Assembly: GCF_900078685.2 (NCBI RefSeq)
Contig: NZ_LT546166.1
Span: 1,539,467 to 1,603,466, forward strand
DNA: 64,000 nucleotides
Reading direction: 5' to 3'
Origin: Mycolicibacter icosiumassiliensis
GTDB taxonomy: Bacteria; Actinomycetota; Actinomycetes; Mycobacteriales; Mycobacteriaceae
The notes beneath the pieces are model-generated. The model was not told the DNA's origin, ran no database searches, and saw only the letters and a list, made by a program, of their open reading frames with translations. The number at the start of each line of letters is the position of its first letter. The stretch's first letter is position 1. Positions 25,235 through 33,557 of this stretch are shown piece by piece. Position numbers and translations under genes: made by a program.

Positions 25235-26173
25235 TTAGGCCGACGTGCCGGCCAGGGCTTTGCGATCCTCATCGGCGAAGTCGTCTTCGAGCTGAACCGG
25301 CGTGTAGTCGACATCGATGTCGGCAACCGGACGCCCCCGCGCGCTCTCGATCGTGCTCAACCTGCGCATTCCCTTGTCGGTCGCATAACGAGTCAACTCC
25401 TCCACGGTCAGGTTGAACGGGATCTGGTCGCCGTAGGGTGTCAGGAGTTCTTCGATCATCTGAACTCCCAACGGGATCAACTCGTTCATGCGTGCTTCGA
25501 ACACCGACCAGTTGGCATCGTCGGCGGCGATGTGACGCCGGCAGGTGAAGGTGCCCCACGCCATGTGGCGGCGCTCGTCGTCACCGATGCGTCCGATGAA
25601 CTCCTGCATACCGGGAAGAACGCCGCGGTCCACACAGATCTTGTGCCAGGCATAATATCCGGTCAGCGCCAACATCCCCTCGACGATGTGGTTGTAAGTT
25701 GTGGCCGCACGAATCTGGGCGGCCGGCGAGGGATCCGTGACGAGATCGCCAAGTGATTCCGAAAGCTCCTCATTGAAAATCTTCCGGTACGCCGGAGAGT
25801 GATAACCATGCAAATCCTCGGTGACCCCCACGGCATCCAGCCATAACCGGAACCCCTGAGTGTGCTTAGCCTCCTCGAAAGCGAACTGGGTCAAATACAT
25901 CTCGTCACCCAGCCGGCCCTCGGCCCGCATCGCGGCCATGAACGGTTGGATGTCCTGTGTGACCGCCTCTTCACCGGCGAGGAACGCCGCACACAACCGC
26001 ACCGCGAGATCGCGTTCGCTCTCTGATAGCGACTCCCAGTCCTTGCGGTCGCGGGAGAAGTCGATGTCGGCCGGATCCCAGAATTTCGCGTTGCCCCCGG
26101 CGAACAGCTTGAGCGGCAAGCTATCCCAGTTAAGTCCGCCCGCAGCCAGCGAGCCGTAACCCGTTCGTGTCAT
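25235..26173 (-). CDS. R2-like ligand-binding oxidase (R2lox, Rv0233-like)
   Basis: 312 residues from ATG 26173 ([16 protein letters not shown]). All ligands of the hetero-dinuclear Mn/Fe site are visible: E68, E101, H104, E165, E200 and H203. So are V71 and Y160, equivalents of the Val-Tyr pair that is cross-linked in the M. tuberculosis protein (V71/Y162 there). It is related to ribonucleotide reductase R2 but has a ligand cavity that binds a long-chain fatty acid, so it is thought to oxidise lipids rather than make radicals. It lies next to tetR, SCP2-like and fadD genes, a context that fits lipid chemistry. Confidence 0.9.
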   Translation of the reverse strand: MTRTGYGSLAAGGLNWDSLPLKLFAGGNAKFWDPADIDFSRDRKDWESLSESERDLAVRLCAAFLAGEEAVTQDIQPFMAAMRAEGRLGDEMYLTQFAFEEAKHTQGFRLWLDAVGVTEDLHGYHSPAYRKIFNEELSESLGDLVTDPSPAAQIRAATTYNHIVEGMLALTGYYAWHKICVDRGVLPGMQEFIGRIGDDERRHMAWGTFTCRRHIAADDANWSVFEARMNELIPLGVQMIEELLTPYGDQIPFNLTVEELTRYATDKGMRRLSTIESARGRPVADIDVDYTPVQLEDDFADEDRKALAGTSA

Positions 26174-26252
26174 GATAGTGACCTCCTTGTCATGCTGTGA
26201 AACTTGCGTGTTGGACTGTCGCAGTGTCTTGATGCTGGCCTCCTCCTCGGAC

Positions 26253-26969
26253 TCATCTCGATGCAACGCTTCCCGGATAGGACAGCCCCCGTCCGGCCGC
26301 AGCTTTGGCTCTCATCGGCGGCGACGGTAACGACGCGAAAGCGTGCGTCAGGACCGCGACCAGCCGCCGCACCGCCAGCTGCGGCTGCTCAGGTGTGGGC
26401 TCGTCGAGACCGAGGACCGGATCCATCCCGCGCACGTACGGCGCGAGCGCCAGATGCGGGAAAAGCAGCAACAGCAACGACAACAGCGCATCGGTGTCGG
26501 CGTCGGCGCGCAGGTCCCCGCGTACATGTGCGTCGCGCACCAAGGGCCGCAACACCTCCAGGTAATGGCGGTGAACCACGGTCCGCACACTGACGCGGGC
26601 GTCGGTATCGACCTCCAAACTCACCGCGGCATGCAGCGCACGCTCGCGAGGATGCTCAGCGAAATAGACGATCCAGTCGTCGAGCAAGTCGGTCAGGAAG
26701 TCGAAAAACGGTCGGCGCGGATCAAGTTCGCGGATACGGACCTCCAGATAAGACCGCACCCGCTGGCTAGCCACGTCGGCGACGAATGCGTACAAGTCGC
26801 GTTTGTCAGCGAAATACTGAAAGAGGCTGCCCTTGGCCACTCGCGCACGCCGCGCGATCACGTTCAGGCTGCCGCCTGAAAACCCATGCGCCGCGAACTC
26901 GGCTTCGGCCGCCTCTATCACGGCTGCGCGACGGGCCGGATCGACACGCGCCCACGTAACCGTCGGCAT
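26253..26969 (-). CDS. TetR regulator adjacent to R2lox (Rv0232-like)
   Basis: 238 residues from ATG 26969 after [56 protein letters not shown] at residues about 10-55, then a helical ligand domain. The position next to R2lox repeats the Rv0232-Rv0233 arrangement of M. tuberculosis. A perfect palindrome (27000-27016) lies 31 bp upstream of the start and is probably its autoregulatory operator, which would also control the downstream genes through read-through. Confidence 0.85.
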   Translation of the reverse strand: MPTVTWARVDPARRAAVIEAAEAEFAAHGFSGGSLNVIARRARVAKGSLFQYFADKRDLYAFVADVASQRVRSYLEVRIRELDPRRPFFDFLTDLLDDWIVYFAEHPRERALHAAVSLEVDTDARVSVRTVVHRHYLEVLRPLVRDAHVRGDLRADADTDALLSLLLLLFPHLALAPYVRGMDPVLGLDEPTPEQPQLAVRRLVAVLTHAFASLPSPPMRAKAAAGRGLSYPGSVASR

Positions 26970-26999
26970 CCCACCTCCTTGTCGCGACCCGTCAAAAGT

Positions 27000-27016
27000 A
27001 ATGACCACTGGTCATT
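27000..27016. promoter_or_regulatory. 17-bp palindrome, probable operator of the R2lox-linked TetR
   Basis: AATGACCA, one central base, TGGTCATT: a perfect 8+1+8 palindrome 31 bp upstream of the tetR start and 35 bp before the IS left end. Short perfect TetR palindromes of this kind commonly overlap the promoter. Confidence 0.65.
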
Positions 27017-27148
27017 GTAGCATGATGCAGGTCACAGTCAATGCCGCGGCGTGCCTCACCTACTTTGAGCGCGTGGGCGACGGCGGTGCCTCACCAATTT
27101 TGAGCGCGTAGCCCGAGAGGCTTGCCCGGTATGGAGGGCAAGATCGAT

Positions 27149-27991
27149 ATGGCCGCGAGACGGCAGGTGACGAACAAATTGCGAGGTCGGTATCGCAAGG
27201 CGTCGAAAGCGGACAAGACCAAGATCCTGGACCGGGTGGTGTCCACCACCGGGATGGGCCGCTCGACGGCCCGGCGGATGCTGACCGGTCCTGCGCTGGC
27301 GGACCCGGCTGAGCAGGTCGATGGGCGCACCCTGCGGGCGCGGGGCTTCAGCGACGACGCCAGGGCGCTTTTGGAGCACGTGTGGGCCTTGATGGGCATG
27401 CCGTGCGGCAAGTACCTGGTGGTCATGGCCGAGCTGTGGCTACCGCTGCTGGCGGCCGCCGGTGACCTCGACAAGCCGTTCGCCACCGAAGCGGCCTTGG
27501 CCGAGCTGAAGACAATGAGCGCGGCCACCGTGGACCGCTACCTCAAACCGGCCCGGGATGCGATGCGCATCAAGGGCATCTCGACGACGAAACCCTCACC
27601 GCTGCTGCGTAATTCGATCACCATCCGCACCTGCTCCGACGAGGCGCCCGAGACTCCGGGGGTGATCGAGGCTGACACTGTGGCGCACTGCGGCCCGACG
27701 CTGATCGGCGAGTTCGCCCGCACCCTGACCATGACCGACGTCGTCATCGGCTGGACCGAAAACTACTCGATCCGCAACAACGCCTCCAAGTGGATCACCG
27801 CCGGCATCGAGGAGTTGCGGGCGCGGTTCCCGTTTCCCATGGTGACCTTCGACTCGGACTGCGGCGGTGAGTTCATCAACCACGAGGTCGCCGACTGGTT
27901 GCAGGACCGCGACATCACCCAGACCCGCTCGCGGCCCTACCAGAAGAACGACCAGGCCCATGTGGAGTCCAAGAACAACCATGTGGTGCGC
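27149..27991 (+). pseudogene. IS transposase, 5' part (integrase-type DDE), interrupted
   Basis: 281 in-frame codons from ATG 27149. An N-terminal helix-turn-helix region (AARRQVTNKLRGRYRKASKAD) precedes the integrase core: VIEADTVAHCG supplies the first Asp, FDSDCGGEFINHEVADWL the second, and DQAHVESKNNHVVR the Glu. The gene breaks exactly after codon CGC at 27991 and resumes at 31485; 843+399 bases joined give an uninterrupted 413-residue protein. The family resembles IS481-like/unclassified actinobacterial transposases. It is inactive as it stands. Confidence 0.85.
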
Positions 27992-28027
27992 ATTATGTGG
28001 AATCTGATTTGTCATCAAGTTCGGTCC

Positions 28028-30343
28028 CTATTTGCCCTGGTTGACTGCGGTGATCGGTAGCAGGGTGGCGGTCGCTGGGATACCGATCTCGCGTGGGGTT
28101 GTCTCATCGGGTGTGGCGACGTCGATCAGTCGTTCCAATAGGCGGTCGAGCGCGCTCTGTCCCTCGTCGACCGCCGCTTGTTCGTCGTCGGTCAGCGGGA
28201 CACTGGCCAGCATGCGCTGGAGGTTTTCCTTGGCCTCCAGCAATTGCGCCTTGCTGGAGGCCTTCGGAGTGTAGAAATCGCAACGGGCGCAGGCCATTCG
28301 GTGTCTGCATTGCTCGAAGAAGCTGTAGGTGCAGTAGCCGTGGCCGAGGTCGTAGTACTGCCAGGGCTCGCCGGTCGCCGCGGCCCCGGAGACGACGGCG
28401 TCGCGGTCCACGAGGACCTCGATGGTGCGGACGTTGCGAGCGAAGTACCCGGCGTCGCTGTATGCCTTCGCCAACGTAGTTGGGGCGATCTTGGCGTAAT
28501 GCTGAGTGGCAGAGGGACTTCGGTGACCAAGCCATGCTTGCAGCTCGAACAGGGTCATGGGCTCTTTGGCGTTGTAGAGCTGGCTGGCGATGGTGGAGCG
28601 GGCCCGGTGGCTGGTGATGTTGCCGCGGACGTCGGCGGTCGGCACACCCGCTTTGGTGCAGAGGGCGGGGATGACGCGGATGTTCAGGTATTGCCTACCG
28701 ATTCCTTGTGCGCGGTAGGAGAACAGCGGGTGCACCCGTTCGCTGGTCTTGCGGTCAAGGACAGCGGGCTGGGTCGGCCGGACGGCCTCCCATGCTGCGA
28801 TGGCCTGCCCCAGGATCGGGTCGACCGGTTTGGTGAACGCGGTCCCGGTCTTGTGCACCGGGACATCCAGTAAACAGACCGCATCCTTGTCCAGCGTTTG
28901 GTCGGTGTCGCCGGGCAGGGCGACGTCTTCACGTTGCCAACGCACGCATCCGACCCGCAGTCGGACGATCTCGTCGCTGCGCAGTCCACCGAACAGCCAG
29001 GTCAGTGCCAATGCCCGGAGAAGCTCGATCGGATACATACGGCCGACCGGGTTGGCGTAGACGTCGCTGTGCTCCAAGTTGAGGCCTGCCCACAGCAGCT
29101 TGGCCCAGACATCGTCGGCGATCACGCGCGGGTCGGGGCCGATGAGTGCGCGGATGCTGCGCGGGGTGGCCAGCACGCGAGCGGGATCGAACCGTCGGGA
29201 GATCCAACCCCACTCCTGGCAGTCGCGAAAGAGCTGGCGAGCCCCGGCGAGCAGGCTACTCTTCGTGCGCGGCATCAACGGCTCCCCGATCCGATCTCGT
29301 AGGGAGTCGTCGTTTTGGGTGTAGTCGCCGATACGCAGGCGGTCGACAGCGGCGACCCAGGCCGCGCACAGCTCTCGCGTCCACTGGCCCGGCTCCTGGA
29401 CCTCGGGATGCTCGGCAGCCAGCCAGCGTCCCATCCGCAGCATCTGGTTGCGTCGGCCCTTCCTGCCCGATGATGGAAGAGTCGAGGTGTCGTACCAACG
29501 CACCACCCAGTCCGCCCAGACCGGGTCCACGCCCTCGGCCGGCGCCAGAGTCAGCCGCCTGGGCGGTCGCGGCGGATCAACATACCCGAGCGCCGCCAGC
29601 GCCCGGTGCAGGCTGTGGACGTTCTGGCGCAACGAGTACGGGACCGACATGTTCGTCCGCAGTGCCCGCAGCGCGTCTTCGGACAGGTCGGCCAGCAGCG
29701 GGCTGCGGTTGAGCAGCATCGCATGGCAGACCAGGCTCGCGGTCCGCACGCTCACTTTTGGTGACCGCTGGCCCCATCCGTGCAGTACCGAGGCGACTTG
29801 TTCTACCGCTTGGTCGACGGCGTTTCTGCCGAACACTTTCCGAGCGACCGCGCCGCGGTCGACGTTGCCCAGTAAGTGCAGTTCGGTGAACCCAAACAAG
29901 TAAGCCATGGCGATGGCGTAGGACCTTGCCGACGTGTGTGCCCATCGCGGATACGTTTCCAGGAAAGCTTTTCCGTTGATCCCCAGAACGCCGGCCCAGG
30001 TTGGCCCGTCCCAGGCCCAGAAGCTGGCCCCGAGCGTGGCGCAGCCCGACAGGATCACCGCGACGGCGTCTCGGGCCGACCGGCGGTGGTACCAGCCATC
30101 AGCTACCTCAAGGCGTTCCACCGCCTGAGCCAGTGGAAGCACCAGTCGGTGAACAGCTCGCCACCGCCGCAGCCGCGGGTCCTTCCAGTACTGCGGCCAG
30201 TGACGCACGTCCCAGCCGAGGGTGTCCAGCGCGGCCCGCTCGGCGATCGACAGCGTCGCGGAGCGATCAAATTGCGCGGTGCCGACCAGCCAGGACCACG
30301 CGGGAACTATGACCGTGGCGGCCGCCGACGACTCTGCAGTCAC
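28028..30343 (-). CDS. large tyrosine recombinase (TnpB-like) of element A
   Basis: 771 residues from GTG 30343. The catalytic domain near residues 440-625 has R455 (GGLRSDE), K498 (VHKTGT), H579-x2-R582 (SHRARS), H607 (LGHRS) and Tyr616 (QHYAK), a full tyrosine-recombinase set. A C-terminal cluster C671-x7-C679-x5-C685-x2-C688 (YCTYSFFEQC, MACARCDF) looks like a zinc-binding motif, as in Tn554 TnpB. The first 400 residues are helical and presumably bind the element ends. It is translated by coupling to the small recombinase; both are probably needed for transposition. Confidence 0.85.
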   Translation of the reverse strand: MTAESSAAATVIVPAWSWLVGTAQFDRSATLSIAERAALDTLGWDVRHWPQYWKDPRLRRWRAVHRLVLPLAQAVERLEVADGWYHRRSARDAVAVILSGCATLGASFWAWDGPTWAGVLGINGKAFLETYPRWAHTSARSYAIAMAYLFGFTELHLLGNVDRGAVARKVFGRNAVDQAVEQVASVLHGWGQRSPKVSVRTASLVCHAMLLNRSPLLADLSEDALRALRTNMSVPYSLRQNVHSLHRALAALGYVDPPRPPRRLTLAPAEGVDPVWADWVVRWYDTSTLPSSGRKGRRNQMLRMGRWLAAEHPEVQEPGQWTRELCAAWVAAVDRLRIGDYTQNDDSLRDRIGEPLMPRTKSSLLAGARQLFRDCQEWGWISRRFDPARVLATPRSIRALIGPDPRVIADDVWAKLLWAGLNLEHSDVYANPVGRMYPIELLRALALTWLFGGLRSDEIVRLRVGCVRWQREDVALPGDTDQTLDKDAVCLLDVPVHKTGTAFTKPVDPILGQAIAAWEAVRPTQPAVLDRKTSERVHPLFSYRAQGIGRQYLNIRVIPALCTKAGVPTADVRGNITSHRARSTIASQLYNAKEPMTLFELQAWLGHRSPSATQHYAKIAPTTLAKAYSDAGYFARNVRTIEVLVDRDAVVSGAAATGEPWQYYDLGHGYCTYSFFEQCRHRMACARCDFYTPKASSKAQLLEAKENLQRMLASVPLTDDEQAAVDEGQSALDRLLERLIDVATPDETTPREIGIPATATLLPITAVNQGK

Positions 30344-31413
30344 TGCTCGACCACCCCCGATTCTGGTTCGCCGAGCCGGGCCAATGTGCGGACCCGCCAA
30401 CCATGAATCTGCTCCATCCCGCGACTGAGCTTGTCGGCAAGATCACGGCCGGACAGGTGGATATAGGCCAGAGTGGAATCTGTCGAACGGTGACCGGCGA
30501 ATGTCGCGATCGCATGCAGCTCCCAGCCCATGCGCGCCAGGTCGGTCAGGCACAAGTGCCGAGTCGTATGGGTGGAGAACTGCGGCAGATCGGCCGCCAA
30601 CGCCAGCCGCCTGACGACCTTCGACCACGTCCACAGGCTCAGCGGCGCAGCCCTATTCCGCCGGGACTCCGACAAGAACAACGGCCCACGAGCGCGGGAA
30701 AGCGTCGCTCGGTGGGCCAGATAGCCTGACAGCAGTATCCCCGTAGGCGCCGAGTAGGGCACCACCCGTTCCAACCGGTTCTTCGTCGTTTCCGCCCGGA
30801 TCTGCAGAGTCCGGTGAGCCGGGTCGACATCATCGGTGCGCAGGGAGCACAGCTCCTCGCGCCGCAGCGCGGCGTCATAGGCGAGCGCGAGCATCACCCG
30901 GTTGCGGGCCGGCTCCCCGGCGGCCACCGCCAGCAGCGACAGCCATTGCGATTCGGTGGGAATCCACGGCAGCTTGGTCAACCGGGGAATCAAGCCACGC
31001 TGATGGCCTGCGCCGCCACGATTGCGGGCCGTGTAGCGACCACGGCCGACCGGGTTGGACTCACGCACGCCCTCCTCGACCAGGAAGTCGTAAAACAACC
31101 TCACGGGAACCATCCGCTGCTGCAGCGTGGCGTTGGCCAACCCCGCGCCCGAGTCGATCGAGACCACGTTCGCACCCCGACGGCTCGGCCGGTCGCCCAA
31201 TTCCCTTACATAGCTTGCGATATGGGACCGGTCAGCGCCGAGCGGATCGACTCCCACCCGCTCGCACATCTCCAGGTACTCCGCCAGCCCCCGTGCGTAG
31301 GCGTCCATCGTCCGGGACGCACGCCCAAGATCGGCCCACATGCGCAGCCAGATGACCGCCTGCTCGTGTCGGCCGAGGACCGGCCACTTCTCCGCCAGCA
31401 CTACCGTGCCCAA
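30340..31413 (-). CDS. small tyrosine recombinase (TnpA-like) of element A
   Basis: 357 residues, TTG start after GGAGA. SAM-like N-terminal domain (EQAVIWLRMWADLGRASRTMDAY, ARGLAEYLEMC) to about residue 120, then the catalytic domain with R184 (AALRREEL), K211 (ETTKNRLE), H282-x2-R285 (THTTRH), H308 (FAGHRS) and Tyr317 (LAYIHLSG). It is transcribed from the right end of the element towards the left and overlaps the large recombinase gene by GTGA. Its partner in element B is about two-thirds identical by eye and also uses TTG. Confidence 0.87.
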   Translation of the reverse strand: MGTVVLAEKWPVLGRHEQAVIWLRMWADLGRASRTMDAYARGLAEYLEMCERVGVDPLGADRSHIASYVRELGDRPSRRGANVVSIDSGAGLANATLQQRMVPVRLFYDFLVEEGVRESNPVGRGRYTARNRGGAGHQRGLIPRLTKLPWIPTESQWLSLLAVAAGEPARNRVMLALAYDAALRREELCSLRTDDVDPAHRTLQIRAETTKNRLERVVPYSAPTGILLSGYLAHRATLSRARGPLFLSESRRNRAAPLSLWTWSKVVRRLALAADLPQFSTHTTRHLCLTDLARMGWELHAIATFAGHRSTDSTLAYIHLSGRDLADKLSRGMEQIHGWRVRTLARLGEPESGVVEQ

Positions 31414-31484
31414 CAGGTCTCCTCAGTTCGTGGTCGTACCGCAGTGAGCTGATCCTCACTGCAGCCAGATTCCACGTAACTGAC

Positions 31485-31883
31485 AAGCACGCCTTCTACT
31501 GGCGCTACGACACCCCCGGCGAGTTGCAGCTGCTCAACCGGTTATGGGAGCTGGTGTCGCTGCGCCTGAATTTCTTCACCCCGACCAGAAAGGCCGTCGG
31601 CTACACCACCACCGCGGCCGGTCGCCGTAAGCGCGTCTACGATAAGCCGGCCACCCCGTGGCAGCGTCTGCGGGCATCGGGCGTCCTTGATGCGCAACAG
31701 CTTTCGAACGTTGCAACCCGCATCGAAGGCACCAACCCGGCCGATCTGACCCGCCAGATCAACACCATCCAGATGCAGCTGCTGGACCTGGCCAAAGCCA
31801 AGACCGAGGCCCTGGCCGCCGCCCGCCACATCGACCTGCAAGCATTACAACCGTCAATCAACCGATTGGCCAAGGCGAGGTAG
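31485..31883 (+). pseudogene. IS transposase, 3' part
   Basis: 133 in-frame codons resume the DDE transposase immediately after element A: KHAFYWRYDTPGELQLLNRLW, LRLNFFTPTRKAVGY, RVYDKPATPWQRLR, and a coiled-coil-like tail QINTIQMQLLDLAKAKTEALAA to TAG 31883. It has no start of its own and is not expected to be made. Confidence 0.85.
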
Positions 31884-32204
31884 TGCAGGCCTCCTACGCG
31901 CTCACTATGTGTGAGGCACCAGCGACCGCTTCGCGCTCACTTTTAGGTGAGGCACCTCGTGCCGCGGGGGAGGCTTTCCGAGTCGAAATAGACTGTGCAA
32001 GCGGCACGTTCAGTTGCGAGCCGTCAGCCGATGGGTGAAGTCTGGGCCGGTGTAGGTCAGCGATCATCCGCCCCAAGCGTTGAGGAAATCTCGTGACGTG
32101 AGCGCGGGTACCGCCACTTCGGGTCATGACCTTCTCAGCGCGACGCGGTGGTCGCTGAGAGGGTAGTCGGCATGGCGATTTGCGGGGACGCAAGGTAGTT
32201 CAGG

Positions 32205-33350
32205 CTACAGGGATCGCGCGATGATCTCTTTCATGATTTCGTTAGTTCCGGCGTAGATTTTCTGGACTCTCTGGTCGACCCAGAGACGAGAAATCGGGTA
32301 GTCGTTCATGTATCCGTAGCCGCCATGCAGCTGCAAGCAGTTATCGATGACGGTCATCGCGTGTTCTGTCGTCCACCACTTCGCCATCGCTACGGTTTGC
32401 ACATCGAGCTTGCCGTGGAGATGCAAACAGATGCAGTGGTCGAGGAAGACACGCGCGATGCGGGTTTCGGTGGCGGCTTCAGCCAACGTGAACTTGGTAT
32501 TCTGAAAGCTGAACAGATTGCGGCCGAACGCTTCTCGTTCGTGGGTGTAACGCAAGGTGTGCTGCAACGCCGTCTCCATGGCGGCGACGGCACCGACTGC
32601 GACGATCAACCGCTCCTGTGGCAGCTGAGTCATCAGCTGGATGAAACCCTGACCTTCGGTTTCGCCGAGCAGGTGGGACTTGGGCACGCGCACCGCGTCG
32701 AAAAACAGTTCGGAGGTGTCTTGGCCGTGCTGGCCGATCTTGTTCAAGACGTGCCCGCGGCGGAACCCGGGCCGGTCGGCCTCCACGACGATCAACGAGA
32801 TGCCGCTGGCTCCGTGATTTGGATCAGTTTTGGCGACGACGATTACGAGGTCAGCTTGTTGACCGTTGGTGATAAAAGTTTTGGAGCCACTGATCACATA
32901 GTCGTCGCCCTCCGCTACTGCTCGCGTGGTGATATTCTGCAGATCGGAGCCGGTGCCGGGCTCGGTCATCGCGATCGCACCGATAAGTTCGCCGGAAGCC
33001 ATTTTAGGCAGCCAGCGCTGCTTTAATTCTTCTTGGGCATACTGAAGGACGTAGTGCGCGACGATGCCGCTGTGCAGGCCCGCGCCCCACGAGCTGTCAG
33101 CGATGCGGGCTTGCTCTTCGAGTAATACTGCTTCGTGGGCGAAAGTTCCGCCGCCACCGCCGTATTCGACCGGTATCGACATACACAGCAGGCCGAGATC
33201 TCCGGCGCGCTGCCACAACGCCCGGTCAACGTGGTGCTGTTGGGCGAACCGCTCCCGGTGAGGTGCGAGTTCAGTGGCGCAGAACTTGGCAGCCAGCTCG
33301 CGGACTGCGTCGAGTTCTGAAGTGCGCCAGGGCGAGTTGAGGTTCATCAA
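32205..33350 (-). CDS. acyl-CoA dehydrogenase (FadE, long-chain/isovaleryl type)
   Basis: 381 residues. FAD/substrate motifs: IAMTEPGTGSDLQNITTRA, VISGSKTFITNGQQADLVIVV, and FGRNLFSFQNTKFTLAEAAT, then QLHGGYGYMNDYPISRLWVD. The C-terminal IYAGTNEIMKEIIARSL has Ala where medium-chain enzymes carry the catalytic Glu. The Glu in LPQERLIVA is at the alternative position used by long-chain and isovaleryl enzymes. It performs alpha,beta-dehydrogenation of acyl-CoA with electron transfer to ETF. The gene is monocistronic, about 200 bp from cyp136. Confidence 0.88.
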   Translation of the reverse strand: MMNLNSPWRTSELDAVRELAAKFCATELAPHRERFAQQHHVDRALWQRAGDLGLLCMSIPVEYGGGGGTFAHEAVLLEEQARIADSSWGAGLHSGIVAHYVLQYAQEELKQRWLPKMASGELIGAIAMTEPGTGSDLQNITTRAVAEGDDYVISGSKTFITNGQQADLVIVVAKTDPNHGASGISLIVVEADRPGFRRGHVLNKIGQHGQDTSELFFDAVRVPKSHLLGETEGQGFIQLMTQLPQERLIVAVGAVAAMETALQHTLRYTHEREAFGRNLFSFQNTKFTLAEAATETRIARVFLDHCICLHLHGKLDVQTVAMAKWWTTEHAMTVIDNCLQLHGGYGYMNDYPISRLWVDQRVQKIYAGTNEIMKEIIARSL

Positions 33351-33557
33351 GAAGCCTTTCTGCTGTCGAGCCTGTCGAGATTCGCTGTCAAAAATCAGTT
33401 CGGCGTCAGAATCGCCTGGCGGCTGTGCGGCTACGTTTGCCTGTACCGCAGCGGATTTCGCGCCGACGCCAGCCCGGGAAGAATCGTGTCGAAATGAGCT
33501 AGGGACAATATCGGCCCGCCAAGAGACAGTGCGGGCGTGGAACTGTCACCTGCGTGC

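Larger units (their letters stand above)
27992..31484 (-). mobile_element. minimal Tn554-like element A (two tyrosine recombinases)
   Basis: A 3493-bp insertion with no duplication or loss in the host gene: codons GTG CGC before and AAG CAC after are adjacent in the restored transposase frame. Ends: ...ATTATGTGGAATC at the left and GATTCCACGTAACTGAC at the right, giving inverted repeat GTGGAATC. It contains only two genes, overlapping by GTGA and running right to left, with 36 bp beyond the large gene and 71 bp beyond the small one. No cargo. Organisation and lack of target duplication resemble Tn554 without tnpC. Confidence 0.8.
27051..31955 (+). mobile_element. DDE-transposase insertion sequence with doubled terminal repeats, split by a second element
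   Basis: Each end carries two tandem copies of a roughly 25-bp repeat of the form GTGCCTCACC, then TTTGAGCGCGT: left copies at 27051-27075 and 27086-27111, inverted right copies at 31894-31919 and 31932-31955. An 8-bp direct repeat TGCCGCGG flanks the element (27042-27049 and 31960-31967), a likely target duplication. Without the inner 3.5 kb insertion it would be about 1.4 kb with one transposase gene. Confidence 0.75.
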
